Shown: one piece after another, positions 26,557-40,708 of the stretch
Numbering within the stretch: the first letter of the stretch is position 1
Layout of the letters: the number at the start of each line of letters is the position of its first letter
Source: Bifidobacterium animalis subsp. animalis ATCC 25527
Lineage (GTDB): Bacteria > Actinomycetota > Actinomycetes > Actinomycetales > Bifidobacteriaceae
DNA length: 64,000 nucleotides
Direction of reading: 5' to 3'
Assembly: GCF_000260715.1 (NCBI RefSeq)
Contig: NC_017834.1
Location: 1,736,001-1,800,000, forward strand
Notes under the pieces: model-generated
Seen by the model: the letters and a program-made list of their open reading frames with translations, nothing else
What the model was told of the DNA's origin: nothing
The model's database searches: none
Position numbers and translations under genes: made by a program

Positions 26557-27603
26557 TCAGCGGGAAATCGGCGCCTGTGCGACGGTGTCTCCCTCGACCA
26601 ACCGCGGTTCGAGCAGCAGCAGATCATTCGCCTTCGCGCAGTTCCGGCCGGAATCATGGTGCTGAATATGCCGGTACAGGCATTGCCAACTCTGCGAAGC
26701 GAGTTCGGAGACATTCTGTTCCACCGTGGTCAGGTGTGTGAACAGACCAAAACGTTTGACAATGTTGTCGTAACCGATTATCGAAAGATCCGCGGGAATG
26801 GCAATGCCGAGTTCGCGGAAGCGGTCGATTGCCCCCAATGCCATCAAATCGTTGCAGCAGAACAAGCCTGTGGCACCAAAATCTGCCACGGCATCGGCAG
26901 CGTCATAACCACCCGAGAATCGATAATTGCCGTCGAGAGTGAGAATGGAGTCCGCCGGCACGTCATGTTCCTGCAATGCCTTCAGAAAGCCATAGCAGCG
27001 TGTATTCGCATTCACGTTGTCTTTGTTCCCGGTAATGCAGGCGAACCGCTCGTGGCCTACTCTGAGCAGTCGCTGGGCTGCAAGCCGGCCACCAAGCTCG
27101 TTGTCGAAGCCCACGCCGTCGCAGATATCGGCGGTGATCAGCCTGTCGATGATGGCAATGGGGCATGGGGAGGCGTAAATCTGGTCGTGGAGCAATGCGC
27201 GGTCTGTATAGCTGTCGATGGCGGGAATAAGGAAGAGACCGTCGATATCACGTCCCACAAAGTTTCGCATGAGCTGACGTTCCAGCGTTCGGTCGTCATC
27301 GGAATTCGAGATGAAGAGTTGATACCCGCTCAGCCGGCATTCCATTTCCAGGCATTTGGCCAGCGATGCGAAAAACATATTCTCGATATCGGGAACAATG
27401 AGCGCAATGAGGCGCGTTTCATTGGTGACCAGACCGCGCGCGTTCTCATTGACCACATACTGCAGACGTTTCGCCACATCGCGAATGCGCTGCTGTGTAC
27501 GTTGTGATATACGTGATGGCTTGTTATTGAGCACGAGCGACGCCGTGGCTACGGAAACCTGAGCTTCCTGCGCCACTTCCCTTAACGTTACTCGCCGCAC
27601 CAT
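26557..27603 (-). CDS. LacI-family transcriptional repressor of ribonucleoside genes
   Basis: 348 aa. N-terminal HTH TLREVAQEAQVSVATASLVLNN (6-27) and hinge helix (about 48-58), then a periplasmic-binding-protein-like effector domain (LIALIVPDIENMFFASLAK onward, GVGFDNELGGRLAAQ, GLFCCNDLMALGAIDRFRELG, DLSIIGYDN). It is on the same strand just upstream of the hydrolase, with the palindrome at 26425 between them. GAGG precedes the ATG. By context it should release the operator when a nucleoside or ribose is present. Confidence 0.9.
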   Translation of the reverse strand: MVRRVTLREVAQEAQVSVATASLVLNNKPSRISQRTQQRIRDVAKRLQYVVNENARGLVTNETRLIALIVPDIENMFFASLAKCLEMECRLSGYQLFISNSDDDRTLERQLMRNFVGRDIDGLFLIPAIDSYTDRALLHDQIYASPCPIAIIDRLITADICDGVGFDNELGGRLAAQRLLRVGHERFACITGNKDNVNANTRCYGFLKALQEHDVPADSILTLDGNYRFSGGYDAADAVADFGATGLFCCNDLMALGAIDRFRELGIAIPADLSIIGYDNIVKRFGLFTHLTTVEQNVSELASQSWQCLYRHIQHHDSGRNCAKANDLLLLEPRLVEGDTVAQAPISR

Positions 27604-27900
27604 ATTCGCCTCATCTGTTGCCGTACTGTGTGTAGTTATATTCTATGGCACGCCTAGCAATGCGGGAATTGTTCACCATTGCATTCCGAGATGACAATGT
27701 AAGGAGATGACAATGTGAAGAGGCAATTGGGAAGATTATATTGGATTGCGGTTGTTCTTCTGGTTTGGTGTGGTGTTCATGGGATGGAAATCGCGCGGTG
27801 TGATATGTTCCTCCCGTGTGGCGGTGCGGGCGGTGGGGATTGTCCGCCCGGGCCGGGGAACGGCGCCTGCTTGCCCGTGTGGGGGGTTGCTTGGGATATG
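27604..27900. other. intergenic between lacI-type gene and rRNA operon
   Basis: No credible gene. It holds the promoter side of the repressor gene and a 13-bp direct repeat GAGATGACAATGT (27688-27700 and 27704-27716). A plus-strand frame from 27715 has a fair ribosome binding site but runs antisense through the 5S gene, so it is not called. Confidence 0.5.
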
Positions 27901-27936
27901 CGAAGGCCCGGGGAACGTGTGTTCCCCGGGCCTTCG
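27901..27936 (-). terminator. rRNA operon terminator
   Basis: A perfect 16-bp stem, 27901-27916 with 27921-27936, and a GTGT loop, 9 bp past the 5S 3' end. It lacks a long T run but is the strongest hairpin here. Confidence 0.85.
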
Positions 27937-27945
27937 GTAAAGTGT

Positions 27946-28050
27946 GGTTGCGGCGGTGTGCTACTCTCCCATGTCCTCTCGTGCCATGGTACCAGCGCCG
28001 TGCTTCGGAATGGGACCGGGCGTCTCCCCTGGGCCATGGCCGCCGCAAAA
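27946..28050 (-). rRNA. rrf: 5S ribosomal RNA
   Basis: About 105 nt. The terminal stem is TTGCGGCGG with CCGCCGCAA (28040-28048 and 27948-27956). The core reads GGGGAGACGCCCGGTCCCAT, then CCGAAGCACGG and GAGAGTAGCAC, which are conserved 5S segments. Ends are set by the stem and could be off by a few bases. It lies about 120 bp after 23S. Confidence 0.93.
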
Positions 28051-28171
28051 TTCTGTTATTCTCCGTTCGGGTGGCGGATTGGGAACCGGATCGTGGACGC
28101 GGGTGTTGAGGGATGTTGGTGTTCGTGCCGCCATGATGATGCCGCCGGGGTTGTCCTGGCTTGTGTCATGG

Positions 28172-33268
<5,097 letters not shown>

Positions 33269-33595
33269 ACAAACATTGCAGAAAGCCAAAAACGACTCTC
33301 AAATCCATTTCAAAAGAAATCAGACGGACCATCCAATAAGGAAGGACGGTCACACAAAAAACCTCCGCCATCCATCAAAACCCGACAGGATTACCCACAC
33401 GAAACCATGCAGGCGGACAACGGAACTGGCATCATAAAAGACGACCAAGCACCATCACGGCCACGACAGCCGCAACGACATCAACCTTGGTCAAGTAGTA
33501 CAGTACACGCTATTGAGTTCTCAAACCACCACCACACAGCCGGCGAACACACCCGGACCCAGTCCAGAAGCTCACCAACCGGCAGCAAGATGAAT
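33269..33595 (-). promoter_or_regulatory. rRNA leader with boxA-like antitermination signal
   Basis: The minus strand carries TTTGAGAACTCAATAG at 33510-33525, matching the element in the 16S-23S spacer (TTTGAGAACT with ATAGTG). Both would lie in the transcript before 16S and 23S, fitting Nus-factor antitermination or RNase III processing. No coding sequence. Confidence 0.7.
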
Positions 33596-33624
33596 AACTT
33601 ACACGCCCCACCCCGAAAACACAA
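33596..33624 (-). promoter_or_regulatory. probable rRNA operon promoter
   Basis: On the minus strand TTGTGT (33624..33619) and TAAGTT (33601..33596) are separated by exactly 17 bases. It lies about 330 bp before the mature 16S 5' end, upstream of the boxA-like element. Additional promoters could lie further upstream (33660-33930). Confidence 0.65.
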
Positions 33625-33935
33625 ACCCACCCCCAACCACACACCACAAAACCCCTAGAAAACACTCACCACCACCGGCGTGTCGAAAACCCAACACCAC
33701 ACCCCACACGACACCGACAAAGACACCAACCAATCCGCAAACACACAAGAAAGAAACCACCACAGGAAACACCCCCCACCCCACCTTTCCCCAGACGTAA
33801 AAGGAGACGAAACCCACGCCACACACGACCCCAATTACGCAGGCTATGCAGACAACCCTGCAAAACGACGACAGCCGCCATGCCTCCCCGAGGCTCCTCC
33901 CCGCCACGCCCCCGACCATGAAAGAAACCACCACC
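33625..33935. other. intergenic, C/A-rich, upstream of the rRNA promoter
   Basis: No gene, repeat or clear second promoter is visible. The strand bias (very C/A-rich on plus) is the same as in the leader and spacer of the rRNA operon. Confidence 0.5.
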
Positions 33936-34037
33936 GATGATATGTGGCGGAGGGGCGCGGGGGCAAGGGCTGAGGAACGTAAAGGAGCCTGCGACAGTGA
34001 CAAAGCCATGCCCCGCACCCCTCCGCCATACATCATC
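33936..34037. ncRNA. long stem-loop B with the same apical sequence as stem-loop A
   Basis: 33936-33970 pairs with 34005-34037 with a few mismatches and bulges (about 30 bp), enclosing GAGGAACGTAAAGG, then TGCGA, then AGTGAC. The apex equals that of the element at 22482-22572 while the stem sequence is unrelated. It lies between the glf 3' end and the rRNA promoter region, 128 bp past the glf stop. Confidence 0.6.
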
Positions 34038-34164
34038 TGACTCTATCTCACACCACATTCATCGCCGACGCATAACGCAAAACGGGAACCCCTATCCAGA
34101 GTTCCCGTCAGCATTCAGAAAGCGAGTTCACAGAACGCAATCTGCAAATATAAACAAATACAAA

Positions 34165-35349
34165 CTACTTCTTGAGCAGCGGCTCAACCTGCTTCTCGTA
34201 GGAAATCAGCGCCTGGTTGAACACCTGGTCCATGTCGTAGTACGCGTAGGTGCCCAAGCGGCCTCCGAACACCACATTCGGCTCGTCGGCGGCCTTCGCC
34301 TTGTACTGTGCATACAGGGCCTTGTCTTCATCGGTGTTGATCGGGTAATACGGCTCGTCGCCGCGGTTCGCGAAGCGCGAGTACTCCTCCCACACCACGG
34401 TCTTGTTCGGGTTCTGCTCGGCGGCACGCTCCGGGTTGAAGTTCTTGAATTCAATGGCGCGCGTGTACGGCACGTCGGCGTCGGAGAAGTTCATGACCGC
34501 GCAGCCGAAGTGGTCACCCTCGTCATAACGCACCTCCTTGAAGTCGACGGTGCGCCACTTGAGCTCGCCCAGATCGTAGTCGAAATAGCGGTCGACCGGG
34601 CCCGTGTAGACCACCGGCACGCCCCCTTCCAACAACGCGCGCTTGTTGAGCGGCTGCGTCTCGTCGAAGAAATCCGTCTCCAGCTTCACAGTGATGCGCG
34701 GGTCGTCGATCATGCGCTCAAGCCACGCGGTGTAGCCGTCTGCCGGCAGACCTTCCCACGTGTCTTTGAAATACCGGTTGTTGTAGTTGAAACGCACCGG
34801 CAGACGCTTGATGATGCTCGCCGGCAGCTCGCTCGGATCGGTCTGCCACTGCTTGGCGGTGTAGTTCTTGATGAACGCCTCATACAGTGGACGCCCGATG
34901 AGCGAAATGCCCTGGTCGTTGAGATTCGCCGGATCCGTGCCCGCCAGCTCGCCGGCCTGCTCGTCGATGAGCGCCTTGGCCTGCGCGGGCGTGTAGTTCG
35001 CACGGAAGAACTGGTTGATCGTGCCCAGATTGATCGGCAGCGGGAACACCTCGCCGTCGTGCGTGGCGTAGACGCGGTGTACGTAATCGGTGAACTTCGT
35101 GAAACGGTTCACGTAATCCCACACGCGGCTATTCGACGTGTGGAACAGGTGGGCGCCGTATTTGTGAATCTCGGCGCCGGTTTCCGGGTCCATGTACGAG
35201 TAGGCGTTGCCGCCGATGTGGTCGCGAATGTCGATGATCGTGACGTTCACGCCGAGCTTCTCCACCGCCTGCTGCGCGATGGTGAGGCCGAAGATTCCGG
35301 CACCGACGATCACCAGATCCGGCGTCGCGTTCTGCTCGTTTGCAGTCAT
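34165..35349 (-). CDS. glf: UDP-galactopyranose mutase
   Basis: 394 aa from ATG 35349 (GGAAGGA upstream). An FAD flavoenzyme that interconverts UDP-galactopyranose and UDP-galactofuranose. N-terminal Rossmann motif VIVGAGIFG (13-21), then DIRDHIGGNAYSY, HKYGAHLFHTSN (conserved His near the flavin), FRANYT, NYTAKQW, RFNYNNRYF, YTGPVDRYFDYDLGELKWR and the C-terminal GRLGTYAYYDMD. All key elements are present and length is normal. It supplies the donor for the two GlfT2-like transferases at 44.3 and 49.5 kb. Confidence 0.97.
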   Translation of the reverse strand: MTANEQNATPDLVIVGAGIFGLTIAQQAVEKLGVNVTIIDIRDHIGGNAYSYMDPETGAEIHKYGAHLFHTSNSRVWDYVNRFTKFTDYVHRVYATHDGEVFPLPINLGTINQFFRANYTPAQAKALIDEQAGELAGTDPANLNDQGISLIGRPLYEAFIKNYTAKQWQTDPSELPASIIKRLPVRFNYNNRYFKDTWEGLPADGYTAWLERMIDDPRITVKLETDFFDETQPLNKRALLEGGVPVVYTGPVDRYFDYDLGELKWRTVDFKEVRYDEGDHFGCAVMNFSDADVPYTRAIEFKNFNPERAAEQNPNKTVVWEEYSRFANRGDEPYYPINTDEDKALYAQYKAKAADEPNVVFGGRLGTYAYYDMDQVFNQALISYEKQVEPLLKK

Positions 35350-35656
35350 CTCAAGTCCTTCCGAAAATATCAATCGAACATGCCGCATGTGCATATTCGT
35401 CGCCGCACACCACGGAAACAGTCTGCAGCGGACACTTGTCACCAGCATAAAACGCGGTGTGCACACTGCGACGTGATTCGCGAATGCCAATGCTTACGCG
35501 GCCTGCGAACGAAATTCGGCAGCATAAGAAGATGTGCCGCTGAACATGGCACATCGAACATATGCAGACATGCGCGCGGAATATGCACACAGTATTCATG
35601 CAATGCAGCCACGGCTCATGGCGGAACTTCCCCCGCCGTGGTTTACCATAGGTTGC
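35350..35656. other. divergent promoter region between glf and a glycosyltransferase gene
   Basis: 307 bp between the two divergent starts. No gene, repeat or operator is clear; it must hold both promoters. Confidence 0.5.
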
Positions 35657-36655
35657 ATGACACACAGGGAACGCCGGGAGACGACTGCCCCCTTCACGCT
35701 GCTCATGGCGGTGTATGGGGGCAATTCGTTGCGTGAGGTGGAGCGTTCCGTGCAGTCGAGCACCATCGAGCAGACGCTGCCGCCGAACCAGGTGGTGATT
35801 GTGCGCGACGGACCGGTTCAGGAGCCGGTGCAGCGGTATTTGGATACGCTGCAGTCGACCATGGCGGTGTGGTTCACCGCCGAGCGCCCCGAGCTGGCAG
35901 TGCCTGAGGTGACGATTGTGCCGCTCGACGAGAACCGGGGACTCGCGCATGCCCTCAACATCGGCCTGCAGCACTGCGATTTCGACGTTGTCGCGCGCGC
36001 GGACTGCGATGACGTGTCGCTGCCGAACCGGTTCGCCACGATCATTCCGCAATTCGCCCGCCGCTCCTCCGCCTCGCACACCACGGCGAAATCGAAACTG
36101 CCGATTGATGTGATGGGCAGCGCGATCCGCGAATTCACCGACGATGAGCGCAAGCCCGGGCAGATTCGCATGCTGCCTGCCGAGGGCGCCGATCTGGAGA
36201 AGTATGCGCGCATGCAGTCGCCGGTGCATCACCCAAGCGTCGTGTTCCGCAAGTCCGCTGTGCTGGCCGCCGGCGGCTACCCGGAGGATGCGGGCAGATT
36301 CGAGGATTACCTGCTGTGGGAGCGCATGATGCTCAACCATGCGCAGTTCCTCAACATGCCGGAACCGCTCGTACTCTACCGCACCAATCAGGAGGCGTAT
36401 GAACGCCGCGGCGGCTGGGATATGTTCCGCGAGGAGCTGCGTTTGCAGTGGCGCTTCCTGCGCGACGGTTTCACGTCACCCGCACAGTTCCTGCGCAACA
36501 CGTTCATTCGCGCCGCATACCGCATGATGCCCACTTCCCTGCGCAAGCGCGCCTACCATTCAATCGTCTCGCGCCGCAACACCGAGATCTCCGCAGCGCC
36601 TGCGCCAGCCGAAGTGCAGGCCAAGCCGCGCGGTCGTCACGCCCAGTCCGAGTGA
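35657..36655 (+). CDS. family 2 glycosyltransferase
   Basis: 332 aa from ATG 35657; the ribosome binding site is weak and a start 13 codons upstream cannot be excluded. GT-A fold: FTLLMAVYGGNSLREVERSVQS, VVIVRDGP, ENRGLAHALNIGLQHCDFDVVARADCDDVSLPNRF (DCDD is the metal-binding DxD). HHPSVVFRKSAVLAAGGYPE and EDYLLWERM follow, with a basic C-terminal region. It resembles rhamnosyl- or galactosyltransferases that work on a lipid-linked sugar at the inner face of the membrane. A hairpin repeat oriented like a terminator lies 31 bp past its stop. Confidence 0.88.
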   Translation: MTHRERRETTAPFTLLMAVYGGNSLREVERSVQSSTIEQTLPPNQVVIVRDGPVQEPVQRYLDTLQSTMAVWFTAERPELAVPEVTIVPLDENRGLAHALNIGLQHCDFDVVARADCDDVSLPNRFATIIPQFARRSSASHTTAKSKLPIDVMGSAIREFTDDERKPGQIRMLPAEGADLEKYARMQSPVHHPSVVFRKSAVLAAGGYPEDAGRFEDYLLWERMMLNHAQFLNMPEPLVLYRTNQEAYERRGGWDMFREELRLQWRFLRDGFTSPAQFLRNTFIRAAYRMMPTSLRKRAYHSIVSRRNTEISAAPAPAEVQAKPRGRHAQSE

Positions 36656-36957
36656 TTCGCGATTATTCATATCATATTCATATCAATCTGCGTAATTTGG
36701 GACATTTTCAGTGCCTATCTGTCTCTTTTTACGCAGAGTGCTAATGAGCAGAATGTTAATAAACTGAAGCGTGCTGATAAATAATCTGCATGCTTTACGT
36801 AATTTGGGACATCTGCGGAATCTATCTGTCTCTTTTTACGCAGATGCGTACAGGTCAATTACCAATACTCTGCGTAAAAAAGAGACAGATGGAGGCCCGC
36901 AGATGTCCCCGATTACCTTGAAGGTGGCCAAGTCAAAGCAAGAAACGCCCACACTGG
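36656..36957. repeat. three copies of the ~50-bp hairpin repeat (units a, b, c)
   Basis: Units at 36687-36737 (a, plus), 36795-36844 (b, plus) and 36869-36916 (c, minus). Each is an imperfect palindrome: TGCGTAA, a short A/T run, GGGACA, a variable loop, TGTCTCTTTTT, ACGCA. The inner stem followed by five T looks like an intrinsic terminator. Unit a follows the plus-strand glycosyltransferase; unit c follows the minus-strand gene that ends at 36958. b and c form an inverted pair with a 24-base spacer. Confidence 0.85.
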
Positions 36958-39264
36958 CTACGCCGTCAATCCGATAAACCAACTACGAACAGTGGCATAC
37001 AAGTCGGGGCACAGTATTTTCCAGTTGCAAATACGGCCATTGGCAAACATTCCGAACATATTAATGACAATCGTCAAAAAGACTAGCGCCACTAAGGTGA
37101 TCTGCAGGATATGGAATGCAGTCGTTTGATTGGCCCGCACATGCTGTCCACTCGCTGACATCCCCAGTGCGCCTCCACGTATCTCGTAATATCCCGACGC
37201 ATCGGCCCGGAAGGAGACGTCGCATGCGAAAATGACCAAGGCAGCAGCGAGCATGAGCAGGTAACCAAAATCACCGTAGTAGCGCATGGAGGTGCCGCAC
37301 TTATAGCAATCGAAAATCACGATTATAAGGGTAAACACCATCATCATCACGGTCATGCTCCACACCTTGTGTACACGAAGCTGCTTTCGCAATGCTATGA
37401 ATAGCAGCGCGAATATGGCCAACGGGTAGATGGCGAAGAATCCTCCAATGGAACCTTCCTGCGGGGAAGATATTGCGGTGTCCACCGTGGTAACGAACGG
37501 GAAGGCCGCCGTAGTGCCGGTGGGTTGGAATAGCTGGTTGAACACCTCCGAAAACAGGATGTAGAATGAGGATTTCCGCGTGGTCATGTCGAAACTAGTG
37601 AGATTATAGTTCGCACCAAAATCGAAGTATTTCCCGAAACGGAGGTGATTATAGATCAGCAAGGGCACCGTGACCACAATAAAGGGAACGATTGCCCAAA
37701 TAGTGGCTGCGAACCCCTTACGAGAGAACAAGGTACGCCGCTTGGCAATTTGATCCCAAAACATGGGGAACGCAAGGAAACATGCAATCATGAACTGCGG
37801 TCGTGATCCGAGGTTCAATGCCATACACAACGATCCAAGAGCAATCCACAACACCGAAACTGTGCCATCCGAGCGCTTGGAAATCTGCCAGAACCACAAT
37901 CCCATGAGCACCAATGCAATCGAGCAGGTCATAGGCACTCCGTAGAAGGAGGTGCTATGCGCATATACAAACAAATTGGTGCCGATATTGAACGCGATGA
38001 CGGCCAACCACACAGAGCCCAGAGTTGCCGACGGGAAGTAATCGCGGGCAAGACGGCGAAGCAGCAGCGTGCCGAAGGCAATCGCCAGAGCTGAGAATAT
38101 ACCGATTGCAGCCCAGGTCGGCATCCACCGGCCAGTGAGAAGTTGATAGGGGATGAACGTGAGCAACGCCGGAATGACCCCGAAATAACTGTAGTAATGG
38201 CCTTCATAGTATGCATGGTCCCAGAAATACTGATGGCTGCCAGTGCCGATAAGCCCATAGCGGTCATCGGCCGAATAGGGGTTGGGCATCGTCTCGAGTG
38301 TGGGATCCACGGGGAGGTCAAGCCATGTACGTCCATGAATCAAGGCATCGGCAAGCCGTTGATATTGCTCGGTGTCTTCCCAATGGGCATGGGAGGAGTT
38401 GAAGCCGTAGTACACACGACGGGTGGCATAGGCAATGAGGATGAGGAGCGCCGACCACGCGACAATATAGACGATGGTGCAGATGCGTTGACGAACGCTC
38501 GTGCTTGCTGCACAACTGCGCCAGATGCGCGACGAGGGGCGAAATACCACGAAGAACGCAGCAATGAGCACTTCCACCAGAAGCCTGAAGGGGTTGACCT
38601 TAAGCGGGATATGGGGATTGACTTCCAAATGATCGAAGATTATGTTGTAGCCCTTGGCGTTCTGGAAAGTGACACGCACTGCCGTGGACTGATATGCTTC
38701 GCGTTTCTTGCCGAAAAGCAAGTATTGGGTGTCTGGATTGGTGTTGTATTCAAGCGTATTACGTGGATCTCCCCACCCTCCGTCACTTGACGTTGATTGG
38801 ATCCATGTTTGATCGGGATGTGCCGAGACGGCGTCATTGACGGAAATGACGGCATTCGAAAAATGGTTGCGTTGAGACGGCAACAGATTCTTACCGTCCG
38901 GGGTGGCGACGAGTTTCACGCTTTTGACCTGCACAGGCGCGTCTGTGGTTCCCCGCTGATGAACAGGTACCGTGATGGTCGCTGAATCCGGATCGGTGAT
39001 TTTGTATTCGCAATTGCCTTGGTATTCGAGTCCTGAACCGAATTGTGCCGTGCCGATTTCGACAGGCTCTGCGCTCTGGGTACGCCAATGCCCGAGATTG
39101 AAGAACCCCAGTTCGATGACCATGACAACAATGAACGCAACGGCACATGCAATCCAAAATCGGTCACGAGAATTGTGCTTCAGCGAGGTACTATGTTTCA
39201 TTCTAGTTGAGGTGACGTCATTCATCTGGGTCGGTTCTGTTATCGACTCAGTCGGCTGGCTCAT
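36958..39264 (-). CDS. GT-C-like multi-pass membrane protein, paralogue 1
   Basis: 768 aa. One N-terminal helix (about 36-57), an extracytoplasmic beta-rich domain to about residue 220, then at least ten helices. The loop carrying ALIHGRTWLDLPVDPTL and HYYSYFGVIPALLTFIPYQ resembles the first large outer loop of GT-C enzymes (polyprenyl-phosphate-sugar dependent), and TSMRYYGDFGYLL near the end is highly conserved in its paralogue at 51768-54077. Both end RSWFIGLTA. No full DxD motif is visible in the first loop. Likely role: transfer of a sugar from a lipid carrier to a surface polymer. GC looks lower than in neighbouring housekeeping genes. Confidence 0.7.
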   Translation of the reverse strand: MSQPTESITEPTQMNDVTSTRMKHSTSLKHNSRDRFWIACAVAFIVVMVIELGFFNLGHWRTQSAEPVEIGTAQFGSGLEYQGNCEYKITDPDSATITVPVHQRGTTDAPVQVKSVKLVATPDGKNLLPSQRNHFSNAVISVNDAVSAHPDQTWIQSTSSDGGWGDPRNTLEYNTNPDTQYLLFGKKREAYQSTAVRVTFQNAKGYNIIFDHLEVNPHIPLKVNPFRLLVEVLIAAFFVVFRPSSRIWRSCAASTSVRQRICTIVYIVAWSALLILIAYATRRVYYGFNSSHAHWEDTEQYQRLADALIHGRTWLDLPVDPTLETMPNPYSADDRYGLIGTGSHQYFWDHAYYEGHYYSYFGVIPALLTFIPYQLLTGRWMPTWAAIGIFSALAIAFGTLLLRRLARDYFPSATLGSVWLAVIAFNIGTNLFVYAHSTSFYGVPMTCSIALVLMGLWFWQISKRSDGTVSVLWIALGSLCMALNLGSRPQFMIACFLAFPMFWDQIAKRRTLFSRKGFAATIWAIVPFIVVTVPLLIYNHLRFGKYFDFGANYNLTSFDMTTRKSSFYILFSEVFNQLFQPTGTTAAFPFVTTVDTAISSPQEGSIGGFFAIYPLAIFALLFIALRKQLRVHKVWSMTVMMMVFTLIIVIFDCYKCGTSMRYYGDFGYLLMLAAALVIFACDVSFRADASGYYEIRGGALGMSASGQHVRANQTTAFHILQITLVALVFLTIVINMFGMFANGRICNWKILCPDLYATVRSWFIGLTA

Positions 39265-39328
39265 AGAATTCTCTCAATCTTTATTTTTCAAAATAAAACA
39301 AGTGAATATATTTTGCGTTATAGTCATC

Positions 39329-40323
39329 TCATCTTATAAGCGAGATGTGTTCCGAAACACGATTATCGAAAGATTCACTGACACTGGGGCGATTATGCGA
39401 AGAAGCGATATATATTTGTGACTCAAATGCAAATTGCGCTCGATCCCTACGCGCCATGACCGCCAGAATCAGTCCAGTGAAAATGGAGATGACACCTATA
39501 AGCATCAGCATCGTCGAGCCGATTAGCAGGGGAAACGCCGAACCTCACCCGTCTGAGCAAACTCTATGCACACCCATAGAGCCAATCCAAATCCAACTCC
39601 TCCAATGATCACCCCCAACGAGCCGAAGAACGGCAATGGCCGGTTCTCGTAGACAAGTCTGAAAATCATGTTGAGGACCTTGGCTCCGTCTGAGAACGTG
39701 CTCAACTTGCTCACACTTCCTTCGACACGATCACGGTACTGCACGGGCACCTCAGTCACACGCATCTTGCGATCAAGCGCAAAGATTGTCATCTCCGTCT
39801 CGATCTCGAAGCCGTTTGACATAACCGCATACGATTTTGCGAACAAATTGTTGAACGCACGGTATCCGCTCATCACATCATGAACATGTGCATGGAATGT
39901 GTGGTTGATGACAGAGCGAACGAGACGATTACCGGAATTATGGAAGGGGCGCTTGTTCTCCGTGAAATACGTGGAGGACAGTCTGTCGCCGACAACCATA
40001 TCCCAACCCTTGTCAAGCGCATCGAGCAATGCGTGCACGTCCTGCGCTGGATAGGTGTCATCCCCGTCCACAAGCACGTATCGATCGGCATCGATATCAC
40101 GCAACATTCTACGCAACACATTGCCCTTGCCACGTTCGGGGGCAATGCGCACAATCGCCCCTGCTTGGGCCGCGAATTCAGAGGTACGGTCATCGCTGGC
40201 GTTGTCGTACACGTAGATTTGCGCATCAGGGAGCTGCTGCCTGAAGGCAGTGACCACCCTGCCAATGGTTTTCTCCTCATTGAGGCAAGGTATGAGCACA
40301 GCGGTAGTCTGATTGGCAGTCAC
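39329..40323 (-). pseudogene. GtrB-like family 2 glycosyltransferase, frameshifted before its last membrane helix
   Basis: From GTG 40323 (AAAGGGGA upstream) the frame runs 266 codons to a stop at 39525..39523, giving a complete GT-A domain (AVLIPCLNEEKTIGRVV, VYDNASDDRT, VDGDDTYPAQD, GDRLSSTY) and one membrane helix (GVIIGGVGFGLALWV). It breaks off at EFAQTGEVRRFPC. One base less in a run of four (39529-39532) explains it: with five bases the frame goes on RRFPLLIGSTMLMLIGVISI and ends at 39329 with the usual second helix and basic tail ILAVMARRDRAQFAFES. The enzyme is a polyprenyl-phosphate hexose synthase type. The catalytic half may still be made but would be poorly anchored. Confidence 0.85.
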
Positions 40324-40505
40324 AATGCATCCCCTTTCGACATAGTAGCCCGAGCTTCCCAGATACAGGGAATTCCTCAAAGTGGTATATAGACTACGCA
40401 CCACAACCTGTCGAAGAGAGACAACAGGCCATATCCGGGCTTCAGTCTATTCCATTCGATGGTCAAGTGACTGACGGCTGATTCTCTGCCGTTCCTCCCA
40501 CATCG
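40324..40505. other. upstream region of the GtrB-like gene
   Basis: About 180 bp without a gene. It must hold the promoter of the minus-strand glycosyltransferase starting at 40323. Nothing else recognisable. Confidence 0.4.
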
Positions 40506-40631
40506 TCTGCGTAATTTGGGACATCTGCGCCCGCCATCTGTCTCTTTTTACGCAGATGCGTACAGGTCAATTTTCAATACTCTGCGTAAAAAGAGACAGA
40601 TGGAGGCCCGCAGATGTCCCAAATTACGCAG
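40506..40631. repeat. inverted pair of the ~50-bp hairpin repeat (units d, e)
   Basis: Unit d (40506-40556, plus) and e (40581-40631, minus) are near-exact reverse complements with a 24-base spacer (TGCGTACAGGTC...). The pair with spacer is almost identical to units b and c at 36795-36916, so the duplex unit itself has been copied. Unit e is oriented as a terminator for the minus-strand gene ending at 40709. Confidence 0.85.
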
Positions 40632-40708
40632 GGGATGACTGCCTATCTGGAGGAGCATGTCTCCGATGATGCAGGGAGACGGAGCCAAAGAGCCGAGTCT
40701 GAAGAGAT

